A stretch of DNA of 64,000 nucleotides from Volutella citrinella (Eukaryota; Ascomycota; Sordariomycetes; Hypocreales; Nectriaceae), in NCBI GenBank assembly GCA_034401135.1, contig JAWZSP010000009.1, forward strand, positions 744,001 through 808,000, given 5' to 3'. Below the pieces are notes generated by a model. That model ran no database searches. It was not told the DNA's origin and saw only the letters and a program-made list of their open reading frames with translations. Below, in pieces: positions 55,279-64,000 of the stretch. Numbering within the stretch: the first letter of the stretch is position 1; the number at the start of each line of letters is the position of its first letter. The translations under genes were made by a program, and so were the position numbers.

Positions 55279-56731
55279 ATGGGTTGGGTACACAATGCGC
55301 CTGACGACGTTCCCACGTATGGGCCCGCCCTCGTCAGTGTCGGTCTAGGGTTCACTGGCCTGGCCCTCATCACGCTGTTGATGCGACTCTATGTGCGCGT
55401 CGCCCTGATCAAGGCCACCGGATGGGGTACGTTGGCCTGCTCTGCGGTGCTGGTTGAGCTAACAAGGACAGATGACTGGGTCATTGTCGTCTCATGGGTA
55501 CGCATGCTGGTGGACGCAGTGCCTGACTCTCGAGGGCTATTTCAATACTGACATGCCTAGATTGGAGCATGTGGCTATGCCTCATCAATGGTCGTTCGTA
55601 AGCTTTTGACGGAACCACGGCTGTATTCTCCGCTCACCATTGGCAGAGACCTTCTGGGGTCTGGGGCTCACCTCCCTCGACGACATGCCAGATGAGAACC
55701 GGTACCCCTTTGGCCTTGTAAGTCGCTGCTGCGCCTCGACGCTATAGACAAGGACTGACATCCGAAGATCCAATATATTGGCTCATCATTGTGAGTCAGA
55801 GTCCCCTGGTCCCGGGCTGGGCTGACACCCCGCAGTTATGTTGTCGGCATTTGGGGTTTCAAGATGAGTTTGCTGCTGTCGTACCTCCGCTTCATGCCGA
55901 CTGGGGGCTTCCGCATCTCCACCATCGTGGTAATTGCACTCGTTTGCACCGGACACATTGCCTTCCTTCTTGTCTTCCTGCTTCTATGCAGCCCAGTAAG
56001 GTCACCACCAGCCTGTACCATGCTGCGACACCACTGACCGGTCAGGTCTCCGCCCAATGGGATCCGAATGTGATTGGGACTTGCGTCGACCAGGTAGCCT
56101 TCTACCTTACCTTTTCTTCCCTGACTATTGTCTTTGACATCATGGTGTAAGACCCCCGGCCGTTCCCATCCCGAGGCCTCCCAACCGGCTCGAGGACGTC
56201 CCGTTCACGCTCTGCAGATTGGCGTTGCCATTCCCCGTCTTGATCAGGTCCAAGATCCGGCGACGGAAAAAGGTTGTGCTGCTTGGCCTCTTTGGGCTGG
56301 GCGTTTTCGTCACGGTCGTGCAGATTGTGCGCATCCAGACCATCAGGAACCTCGTCAACTACCTCGACTCGGCCAAGGCCATTATCTCGTCCATTGTCGA
56401 GACGGATATTGGAATCATCATCGCCAACATCCCGACGCTGGCCCCGCTCGTCAAGTACTTCTCTGAAAAGACGCGCAGCGGCACTGCCAGCCAGTCGCGA
56501 CAGCCCGATTCGGTCTATGCGCTACAGACGTGGAAGAGCGGTAAAAGCGGCATGCGCCAGCTTGGCAGTCGGAGCGACAACGACGTTGAGGCCGCCAAAG
56601 GCCAAATCACGGATGACAGCAGCAGCACGGAAAACATGCTCGGTGCGATTGGCATCGTCAGGACGATGAATGTCGTGGTGCAGCATGAGACTAAAGAGGG
56701 AACTTGGGGCGATCCGCCGGAGAGGTGTTGA
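55279..56731 (+). CDS. Pth11/rhodopsin-like seven-transmembrane protein
   Basis: Eight exons (introns 55427-55471, 55498-55560, 55598-55646, 55718-55767, 55791-55835, 55996-56045, 56147-56217) give 359 residues. Membrane segments include ALVSVGLGFTGLALITLLMRLYVRV, the DDWVIVVSW segment, GSSFYVVGIWGFKMSLLLSYLRF, TIVVIALVCTGHIAFLLVFLLL, and VVLLGLFGLGVFVTVVQIVRI. The order, with LPFPVLIRSKIRRRKK before the late helix, fits the large fungal Rhodopsin-domain family to which Pth11-like proteins belong. The cytosolic tail is Ser/Gln-rich. Many family members are orphan surface sensors, and the role here is unknown. Every splice is phase-consistent. Confidence 0.87.
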
Positions 56732-57244
56732 CAAGATCTCAAGTGTTTCAAATGCGGGGCGGCATTTGCTTGTTCTTTGCGTGGAAGTTCCTCCGTCGGT
56801 CAGCCATGGCCGGGCGTTGTGACTGGCTGGTTGGTGTATAGCCTCAATTCCTCCCATCCGCCAGCCCAATTTTTTGCGGCAATGGCAAGCAGTCCGGCTA
56901 CGCCCTCGGACTCCGATGGCCCAAAGGCTCGTAACCCATGTCCAATGTCCCACATCTCGTCTCTTCTGGAGCCACTGAGGGTTTCCGTGCAAATCAGGCG
57001 CATTGTGGACCTGGCAGTGCCAGTTCCCCCTCCCACTCCCAACCAAAGTCCCATATTCCTGACCCACCGCCCACGCGATGAGCCAACGGCCAAGCGCCAG
57101 CCGATGACTAAACGGTGATGCCTGCTAGGAGTCGCTTATAGGGCTGAGGAGGCCACTCTCGGTACTCCGTATTTGAATCACGATCTCCCCGTTCTCTCAA
57201 CCGTTTCCTCGGTGCCCACTAAACGCCCCCCCTCAACAAACGTG
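56732..57244. other. gene-free stretch
   Basis: About 510 bp lies between two plus-strand genes. Open frames on both strands lack motifs. It should hold the promoter of the Zn2Cys6 gene. Confidence 0.5.
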
Positions 57245-58910
57245 ATGGTTGGCGTTCCCGGAAAGTCAAAAGCATGCCAAACCTGCCGCAGACGTAGGGC
57301 AAAGGTCCGTAGATGCAACACACTGTCCGTGCCTGGCTCGTAGCCTCATTCACTAACCGGTTGCTGCACTCAGTGCGACCTGGCCCGGCCTGCATGCGGC
57401 CAATGTCAGAGGGCCCGCCTCGCCTGTGGCGGGTACGAGAAGCAACTCATCTTCTTGAACAACGAGCCCCGCGACGCCGGCAATGGTCGTTCCAAGTTCA
57501 AACAGGTGCAGTATTCTGCCCCAGGAACGAGCAAGGAGGCATTGCAAGCGGCGTACCCCTCACCGTTGACGATTCTTGCCCGAGGAACCGGTTGCAGTGC
57601 CACTGAGCAGGGCATCTTTGGCTACTTCTGGTCAATGTTTCTTCCCAATGGACGGTCTGCCTCGCTTGAGCCCTTTCAGCGATCCTTGTATGGCTGGGCC
57701 AGCGTCATCCGTGAGCTGTACCCGCATCACAACATGGTGCGGGTGGCCCTCTTGGCCGTGGGTCTTAACCGCATGGGACAAGTTAAACAAGACAAGGCCA
57801 TGATCCAGATGAGCCATGGACTCTACGGAAAGACTCTGCTTGCCATAGGGAGAGTCATTCGGGAGCCCGACCGACAGCCCAAACATGTCACACTAGCCGC
57901 GCTCAAGCTGCTGGGCTCTTTCGAGGTAGGCTCGGCTCAATGTCTGCTTTGCTCCACGCTTCTAACAGCTCCTAGCTCTGGTCTATTCCAAACCGAGAAA
58001 GCAACGAGGATCACTTCAGGGCATGGGCTACCCACGTTGGTGGCTCTGCCGCATTCGTTTTACTTCACAAACCAGAAGACTTCATCGAGGGTTATGCTCA
58101 CCAGCTCTTTATCGACAGTAGACTTGCGGAGGTATGATGGGTCGTTCCGAAAATGCCTTGATGGGTTGCTAATGCACTTTTCCGTAGGCTATGGTCAATA
58201 TCGGTCTTCGGAAGCCGGTACCCTTTGCCAAGGTGGAGTGGAAAACCATTCCATGGACGAAAATCGAAAAGACACCCAAAGATAGCCTTCTCGATATCAT
58301 GCTGGATGTCCCCGGTCTATATGCAGAAATTGATGAGTTGGAAGCGTGCGACGACGACGTCGCGCAGCCGCGGCGGGCTAAGCTGATCGCAAAGACATGG
58401 GTCATGTCCCATGAACTTGACGTTTGGAGGAAAGGCCTCGGCCGAATCGCCGTCGATTTCGCAGAGGAAAAAATAGGAGAGAAGGGAGTCTACCTTTTGA
58501 CATCTGAAGACATGTCCAAGGGTCTGATGGCCCTTATGTACTGGGGTGTCTGTATCCTCGTGTACGGCGTTATGCGGGCCGAGACGAAACGGTGCTCCAT
58601 CATACCGGCACCTGTTTCCTGGCCGGAGACGACTGACCCATTACGGTACTGCCGTAAGATGGCGGGCCTCGTTCCATTTTATCTCCTCTGCAGCTTGGGT
58701 TCCCATTTCGTCGACAAGGCGCTATCATCCCTCGCAATTGCAATTGACTACCTCAAAACGCCAGAGGATGGGAAGATCCCCGAAGCAAAGCTCCAAATGC
58801 TCGCTGCGTTCAAGGGGGAGTTTGGAGAGAGAACAGGCAAGTTCCTCCGCAGCTGGCAGAGCAGCGAACACAAAGAAATGAAGCCAAAGCATGGGCTGAG
58901 GCAACAATGA
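57245..58910 (+). CDS. Zn2Cys6 transcription factor
   Basis: Four exons with introns 57305-57373, 57926-57975 and 58132-58187 give 496 residues. The zinc cluster is at residues 11-38 with Cys at 11, 14, 21, 28, 31 and 38. The first intron falls inside it, between Lys20 and Cys21, and only splicing gives all six cysteines. The donor GTCCGT is weak. The rest matches a common fungal regulator layout, with TLAALKLLGSFE, LWSIPNRESNEDHFRAWATHVGGSAAF, and VNIGLRKPVPFAKVEWKTIPW, all restored by splicing. It lies 513 bp after the 7TM gene on the same strand. Targets are unknown. Confidence 0.88.
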
Positions 58911-60107
58911 GCTGCCGGCACAGTTCATCTGTTACGTTGAGATTGCATGACTGAGGATGCCTTGTGCTTAGCTCAAGGACATTCTTTCGGGCTTCCAAGA
59001 TGTTGGCCACCTAGTCGTGGTACAAGGAGCGCGGGCGCTTGATAAATGAAATGATGAAACGGGCGCCGCAGAGTGTTTGCATGGGCCTTGCATCGAGTTG
59101 GTGGGTATCGTGGCCATTTTGGGCAGCAGTCAAAGGTGATCTCTCCGGTCTAGCGCGTGCTTTGAACATCCCTGCAGCTGTCTTAGAAATGAATGGACGT
59201 AAGGTATGTACTTGTCCGCTGGTAAATAATATCGACGGCGTAGCAGATTATTGCCGATGAATAGAAAAAAGTCAATTCGAACACTCTCAAAGAGTAAACT
59301 AGGGCGCTCTCGAGGGTGACATCTCTGATGGTACTGGCTTGAGGTGGATGGCGACAAAGAATGGGATGGAAGCCTTGGACTGATGTTGTATATTTTGGCG
59401 TCAAGCGCAGAGAGTGTTTGTCCCACGCAATCAAGGCATTTTGCTGAAAAGCTCAGTCCATCAATACTGGGCAGTAGATGATGAATCCCTGTTGCGAGAG
59501 CGCAGGTTCACAGGGATCAGCAGTGTTGAAAAGTATTCGAATTGACATGTGGGATGGATTCCATAGCCAAGGACCGTCGGCGCTCATTCCATAAGGACAA
59601 TGGCGCGTTCGGGCAGCAAAAGGGCAAATAAGTTTGGATAGGTGGAAGGTGATGATGACGTGAGGGTGAACCGCGACCACCTACGAATTGACGCGGACCG
59701 TCTGCGCGCACGTGCTCCCCAGTAAACCACGCCACAACTGCAAGAGTGCATTGACAAAAGGTGCTTTGGATTGACAGAGGACGAGGTTTGGGTCCTATCA
59801 GATCCGTTCTCGAGTTCTTTCCCTTTGTGCGTTGAGTTTGAACAAATCCCCTTTGGTGTGTACCGGCTGTGCGCTACGCCGCGACCCCAGCTTGGGATCC
59901 GTATGAGTGAGATAGCGCCATTTTGGTACTTTGAAGTCTGGCCGTTGTAGGGAGGTGGATGATGAGTGGTACATGGCACAATGAGATTCGCTGAAAGTTG
60001 TTTGCGACAGCGAATGAGCTCACCACGACTGCAGATAAGGGTCAATTGCCATACATAATGCCTTGCGGGCGCCGCTGGGTGACGCCCGAGTCCAGCCATC
60101 ACTGCAC
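58911..60107. other. gene-free stretch
   Basis: About 1.2 kb lies between two plus-strand genes. A minus-strand frame at 59584-60129 has no recognisable content. I see nothing supported here. Confidence 0.5.
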
Positions 60108-61094
60108 ATGTCACCAACATTCCACCCATTCCCCAGGCTTCCCTATGATTTACAGCATCTCATATGGGAGGCCGCCGTACGCCTACCAGACTCGCGCTCC
60201 GTCGGCATCCAAGGCTTTATGGTCAGCCCCATAGGAGGAAACGAGTACATATGCACCCCGTCCGATGGCAGGGGGACGTCTAATGGTACAGAGAGGGCGC
60301 GGCGCTCCGCCTATCGCTGGGACGGGGGCTTATGGACGGCATGCAGAGCATCCCGCGAAATTATTCACAAACGCCTAGACATGGACCGTTGGAAGAAGCT
60401 AAGGCGCGACAATGCGGAGAAATACCAAGACGAACCCGAGTTTGAGGGCGAGCCCGAAATGCCCATTCTCTACCCAGCGGCAATGCAGTCCGAGGGCGGC
60501 GTGGAGCAATGGAGCCTGCTTGTCCGCCCTCATCGCGATGCATTCAAGCTTCACCCATCCAACTTCATTGGTGGCTTAGTGGATGGTCGCAATTGGGGCG
60601 ATGAGTGATATTGGGTGTTTGACTCCCTGCCGTTCATGGATAGGTGGATGGGGTCTCGAACAGTCCATCATGTCGTCCTCGAGTTCGATCCCAAGTGGAC
60701 TCGGGGGCGGCCGTCCTTCTCCCGAGTATTGGCGGAGGGTTCTGACCGGAGCCTGGTGGCCGGCTTCATCAAGTGCGTTCGGCATGATCGTGACTGCTTC
60801 TTGTGGCTAATTGACCGTACTCCCGAGTGTGCACTGCAGCCTCGGCGCCGGGTGCGGGAAGTATTCTATGACTGCGATGATGAGTACGTTCAAGTTGACC
60901 TCGCCATGGAGAAGCAACTCCGGGGGGAGGCCACGGCGGCTGCCTTCATTCAAGGCCTCTTTGAGACTGCGCGTGAGTATGAAATGAAGGCGAAAATTAC
61001 AGGACCTAAATTTGCCTATGCGAAGCCGCACCTCGGTGTCTTGCGGCCGAGGAAGAGGCAGCAAGGTTACGCTCAGGCTATACGCTCAGGCTAG
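60108..61094 (+). pseudogene. 2EXR-like protein gene interrupted by an in-frame TGA
   Basis: From ATG 60108 one reading frame runs 329 codons to a stop at 61092-61094, broken once by TGA at 60606-60608. The first part starts MSPTFHPFPRLPYDLQHLIWEAA, matching the F-x-FxxLPxELxxxIWE opening of fungal 2EXR proteins, and has WTACRASREIIHKR, a usual second element. After the TGA the same frame continues YWVFDSLPFMDRWMG and HHVVLEFDPKW, again typical of the family. No convincing intron removes the stop. The gene is either inactivated by a recent nonsense change (CGA to TGA would fit), a readthrough gene, or a sequencing error. Family function is unknown. Confidence 0.72.
60606..60608 (+). other. 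premature in-frame TGA
   Basis: This TGA follows GAG and precedes TAT. The frame is open and family-like on both sides. The following base is T, not the CTA context known for strong fungal readthrough. Confidence 0.8.
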
Positions 61095-61187
61095 TAAGCC
61101 ATAAGTTAATGTATCTATTAATATTCCGAGTCTATCAGCACAAAACTCCGTATCCAAAATGCAAAGAGGGAAGTCTAATCCCAGCAG

Positions 61188-63219
61188 TTACGCAGTGTAG
61201 CCCGCGCTGTTCCGTTGGCGTGGCTCCGAGACGGCCAAGAAAACGCCGTCCTTGTCTTTCTGGACCGCTTGCACGGCACTCATACTCTCATCAATCCATG
61301 TGACATTGTGGCCCTTTTCCTCGAGGCTAGCGGCGCTATCCCCGTCGTAGCCCTTTTCCAGGAGCGCCGTGTTGGGCATGAGCTGGTCGTGGACGCGGGG
61401 CTCGGCGAGGGCATTGCGCAGCTTGATGCCCTCGAGGAATCGCCAGGCAGCTTGCGTCGTGGACGAGATGATGCGCGAGCCTCCCGCCGCCCCAACGGCC
61501 ATGACGAAATCGCCCTCTTCTTGGATGATCAAGGGGCAGATGGAGGAGAGGGGGCGCTTCCCGCCGCGGATGAAGTTGGCCTCTGAGGGCTGGAAGCCAA
61601 ACTCGTTGGGCGCGCCAGGAATGGAAAAGTCGTTCATCTCGTTGTTGCTACACAATTAGCTGCATTCTCCAGGCGGGCGCTAGACTTACAGGATGATGCC
61701 CGTCTTCTCATCCATGAGGTGCGACCCAAAGATGAGGTTGATGGTGCTCGTTAGTGAAACGGCAAAGCCATTGATGTCGGCCGACACCAGGTGCGACGTG
61801 CCATGACCGGGCGTCGTGTAGACCTTATCCGCGTCGTACTCCTTGGGCTCCTTTGTGTGGTTGGGGTCGATCATGTCGCGGATCTTCTTTCCGGTCTCGT
61901 CGCTAATCATGTCGAGTTGCAACTGCTCTATCTGGGTGACAAAACTGGGATCGCCTAGTTGCTGGCGGGCGCCGTAGGCATATCGCATGGCCTCCACGTA
62001 CGGGTGCATGTCCTTGTTGATGGCAACATCAGGACCAAACATTTCAGCCGTCTTGAGAATGTTTAACGAGACGGCGCCGCTTGCTGGGGCAGACACGCCG
62101 TGCAGGGTGTATTTGCCATAGGTGGTGTTCAACACAGGCCGCGAGTAGATGTCGTACGACTTGAAGTCATCTAGCGTCGCGATGCCGTCGTTGGCTCTGA
62201 TTGCGGCGACCAAGTCCTTGGCTACGACTGTTAGCTGAAGACTGCTTAAGAAGGGCTTGACTTACCAATAGTGCCATTGTAAAAGGCACTCGCGCCCTCA
62301 TCTGCAATTGTCGAGAGGGTTCTGTCTGGTCAGTGGCGCCCCAAAAATGGTGAGCAGTTGACTTACTCTGCCAATCGCTTTCGTGTCATTGTCTCGCCAC
62401 GGCGGATCAAGCGACCTGCATGGTGAGAGAGATGCCCGTCTAGGATGAGGGATGTCGACTAACCATCAACGGTGAAATCTGGCGCCCACGCCGAGTCGTT
62501 TGTCAGGAACGTGAAGCCGGCCTTGACCTTTTGCTTCATAAACTTCTCCAGGTCCGCATTGACTGCTCCAGTTAGTACCGCCCACCCAGAACACAAGGCA
62601 TCCAAGCCTACCTTCAAATCCATCCCTGGCCACCTTGATCGCGCCTTGCAGGACTTCCTTCCATGGCAGTCGCTGCGTTTGTCATGTCAGCATGCATCAC
62701 CGTCAGCAGCGCCGCCATTACTCACTCCCCACTTCTCATGAGCATATTGCAGGCCCCGCACCTCGCCCGGGATGCCGACAGCCAGGCCGCCATAGATGCT
62801 ACCATTGACGTTGTCATGATACATGTCCTCGGTGGCCTTCATGGGGGCTGCCTCGCGAAAGTCGATGGCTTCCATGTGGCCGTAGGGATCCCGCACAATC
62901 ATGAAGCCTCCGCCGCCGATGCCGGTGTGGTACATGCCGATAACACCGACGCAAAATGTCATGCCGACCATGGCATCCACCGCATTGCCCTGGGGCGAGT
63001 TAACAACGGTTCTCCGGGGTATAAGGAAAGACTTACGCCATTTGCGATGATATCCCTACCAATCTCACTACACTCGCGGCTCTCACAGGCTACGCCTCCT
63101 CTGAAGGCGGTTGGTTGGAAGCGATACTGGTTGCTAAGGTAGCGTGCCGGCGATGCTGCTCCAAGGCCTAGAAAGATGACGGCGGCGACGATGCACACCG
63201 TGGTCCGAGTTGAAACCAT
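61188..63219 (-). CDS. gamma-glutamyltranspeptidase
   Basis: Eight exons give about 569 residues, the usual length. Introns 63036-62990, 62725-62673, 62611-62563 and 62463-62416 were placed exactly; three more lie near 62366-62320, 62270-62230 and 61690-61650. The hydrophobic start MVSTRTTVCIVAAVIFLGLGAAS is a signal peptide or anchor. Family motifs include DIIANGGNAVDAMVGMTFCVGV, GIGGGGFMIV, DFREAAP, and the autocatalytic site GHGTSHLVSAD, whose Thr becomes the nucleophile after self-cleavage into two subunits. The small-subunit motif PLSSICPLII is present. It cleaves glutathione and gamma-glutamyl compounds, probably at the vacuole or cell surface. Start ATG 63219 is the one that gives the hydrophobic N-terminus. 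Confidence 0.92.
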
Positions 63220-63877
63220 GTCGTGAGTGCCCGAGGGCGAACGCTGATAAATCGGACTATCGCCTTGGTCGCATCCACTACACAGTTGGGGATGGCCTAA
63301 TCGGGAGCTTGGCTTGTTGGCTGCTGCACCCACTCAACACAGGCAAGCCTCGAGGTCAGTAATTCAACAGCGTGTCGCCGGGGACGTTGTGCTGCTACAA
63401 CACCGAGGATGAGTGCTGCCGCGATGGAGATGAAGGAGGGAAGGGGGATGCTGGAACGTAGATCTAAAGCAACGTTATCGGATTAGGTTCCGTCCTGGTC
63501 AATGTTAGCACTGAGGCGCTATCCCTCGTGAGCCGAAGCCGCTGAGGCTTGTGGGGGCGGCAGCGTCTTTATCGATAAGCCACCCTGTCCTCAGCCTCCC
63601 AGGGTCCAGACCCGGACTCCAATGACAGTCAAGGAACCAAGGATAGCCTCGACGGCTGAGTGGACCTTGTGACATCTAGCAGCCAATCATCACTCGCGAA
63701 ATCCGATGACCACGAGCAACTCTGTGGCGGGAAGTTTTTCATGGCCAACCCATCGCAAAACCATCCAACGGCTTGATCGTCGTCCGCTGTCCGGGACAAA
63801 TGCAAAAATTTTAGCAAACCTTGCCGACGCTGCTGCTGTCGGTTGATTGAATTGCTGTTTCAGCTGCCCGCCCGCCC
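63220..63877. promoter_or_regulatory. shared upstream region of GGT and the right-edge gene
   Basis: About 660 bp lies between divergent starts. No element is named; open frames on the minus strand lack motifs. Confidence 0.45.
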
Positions 63878-64000
63878 ATGCAGGCATTGAGTCGGCTGAT
63901 TCGCCCGTCTCATCGCACTGTGAGCCGCCAGTTCACCATCACAAGCATCGCAGGCATCACAGGCGCCTCACGCACAGTCTTCGGGGTTTACACACGCCAC
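63878..64000 (+). CDS. start of a gene with mitochondrial-type presequence (partial)
   Basis: ATG 63878 opens a frame that stays open for 41 codons to the window edge. The sequence MQALSRLIRPSHRTVSRQF is rich in Arg and Ser, has no acids, and could form a basic amphipathic helix, as in mitochondrial targeting signals. Nothing beyond the presequence is visible, so no family can be named. It is divergent from GGT. Confidence 0.45.
   Translation, partial: MQALSRLIRPSHRTVSRQFTITSIAGITGASRTVFGVYTRH

Noticed and set aside
1..64000. Secondary-metabolite gene cluster
   Set aside because: No polyketide synthase, NRPS, terpene cyclase or prenyltransferase is present; regulators, exporters and single oxidases alone do not support one.

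Overview
The window reads as nuclear DNA of a filamentous ascomycete (Pezizomycotina, most likely a Sordariomycete of Hypocreales type; the order is inferred from protein flavour and is not proven). The evidence is many short introns (about 43-80 bp) with GTRNGY donors, CTAAC/CTGAC branch sites and YAG acceptors, three Zn2Cys6 regulators, ABCB and MFS exporters, secreted plant- or cuticle-degrading hydrolases, and a peroxisomal -SKL tail. There are 25 protein-coding loci: 22 appear intact, one is interrupted by an in-frame stop, and two run off the window edges. Spliced models were built by eye from splice consensus, frame continuity and family motifs. I recognised no rRNA, tRNA, CRISPR or intact transposon.

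Layout. 1-6.5 kb: a partial DUF1593-type protein, a peroxisomal copper amine oxidase and a Zn2Cys6 regulator. 6.6-17 kb: a full-length ABCB transporter, a stand-alone kinesin-like motor, a cysteine-rich single-pass surface protein and a DHA1-type MFS exporter. 17.8-23.2 kb: a second Zn2Cys6 regulator, an unrecognised cytosolic protein and a CorA-like cation transporter. 24.1-36.9 kb: six consecutive genes with signal peptides (cutinase-like esterase, PL3 pectate lyase, type-B carboxylesterase, a repeat-bearing cysteine-rich secreted protein, an HExxH metalloprotease and a mucin-like subtilase). A 233-bp tandem duplication lies at the 3' end of the carboxylesterase. 37.5-42.5 kb: a 15-exon amino-acid permease divergent from a PhyH-family dioxygenase. 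43.6-50.5 kb: a housekeeping block (NDC1, PEP12-type syntaxin, COX18, ALG11). 51.3-64 kb: a secreted BBE-like FAD oxidase, a Pth11/rhodopsin-like 7TM protein, a third Zn2Cys6 regulator, a 2EXR-like gene broken by an in-frame TGA, gamma-glutamyltranspeptidase, and the start of a gene with a mitochondrial-type presequence.

How the genes may work together. The 24-37 kb stretch gives a coherent picture of outward-facing polymer breakdown: cutin/acetyl esters, pectin, esters and proteins. Permease, exporters and surface proteins lie nearby, but co-regulation is inference. The housekeeping block looks like conserved chromosomal core set between accessory segments. I saw no convincing new multi-gene system. 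The most notable items are the mucin-flanked subtilase with atypical motif context, the motor-only kinesin with a long insert, the transition-biased duplication next to the carboxylesterase, the internally duplicated secreted cysteine-rich protein, the in-frame TGA gene, and a 24-C homopolymer inside a coding-gene intron.
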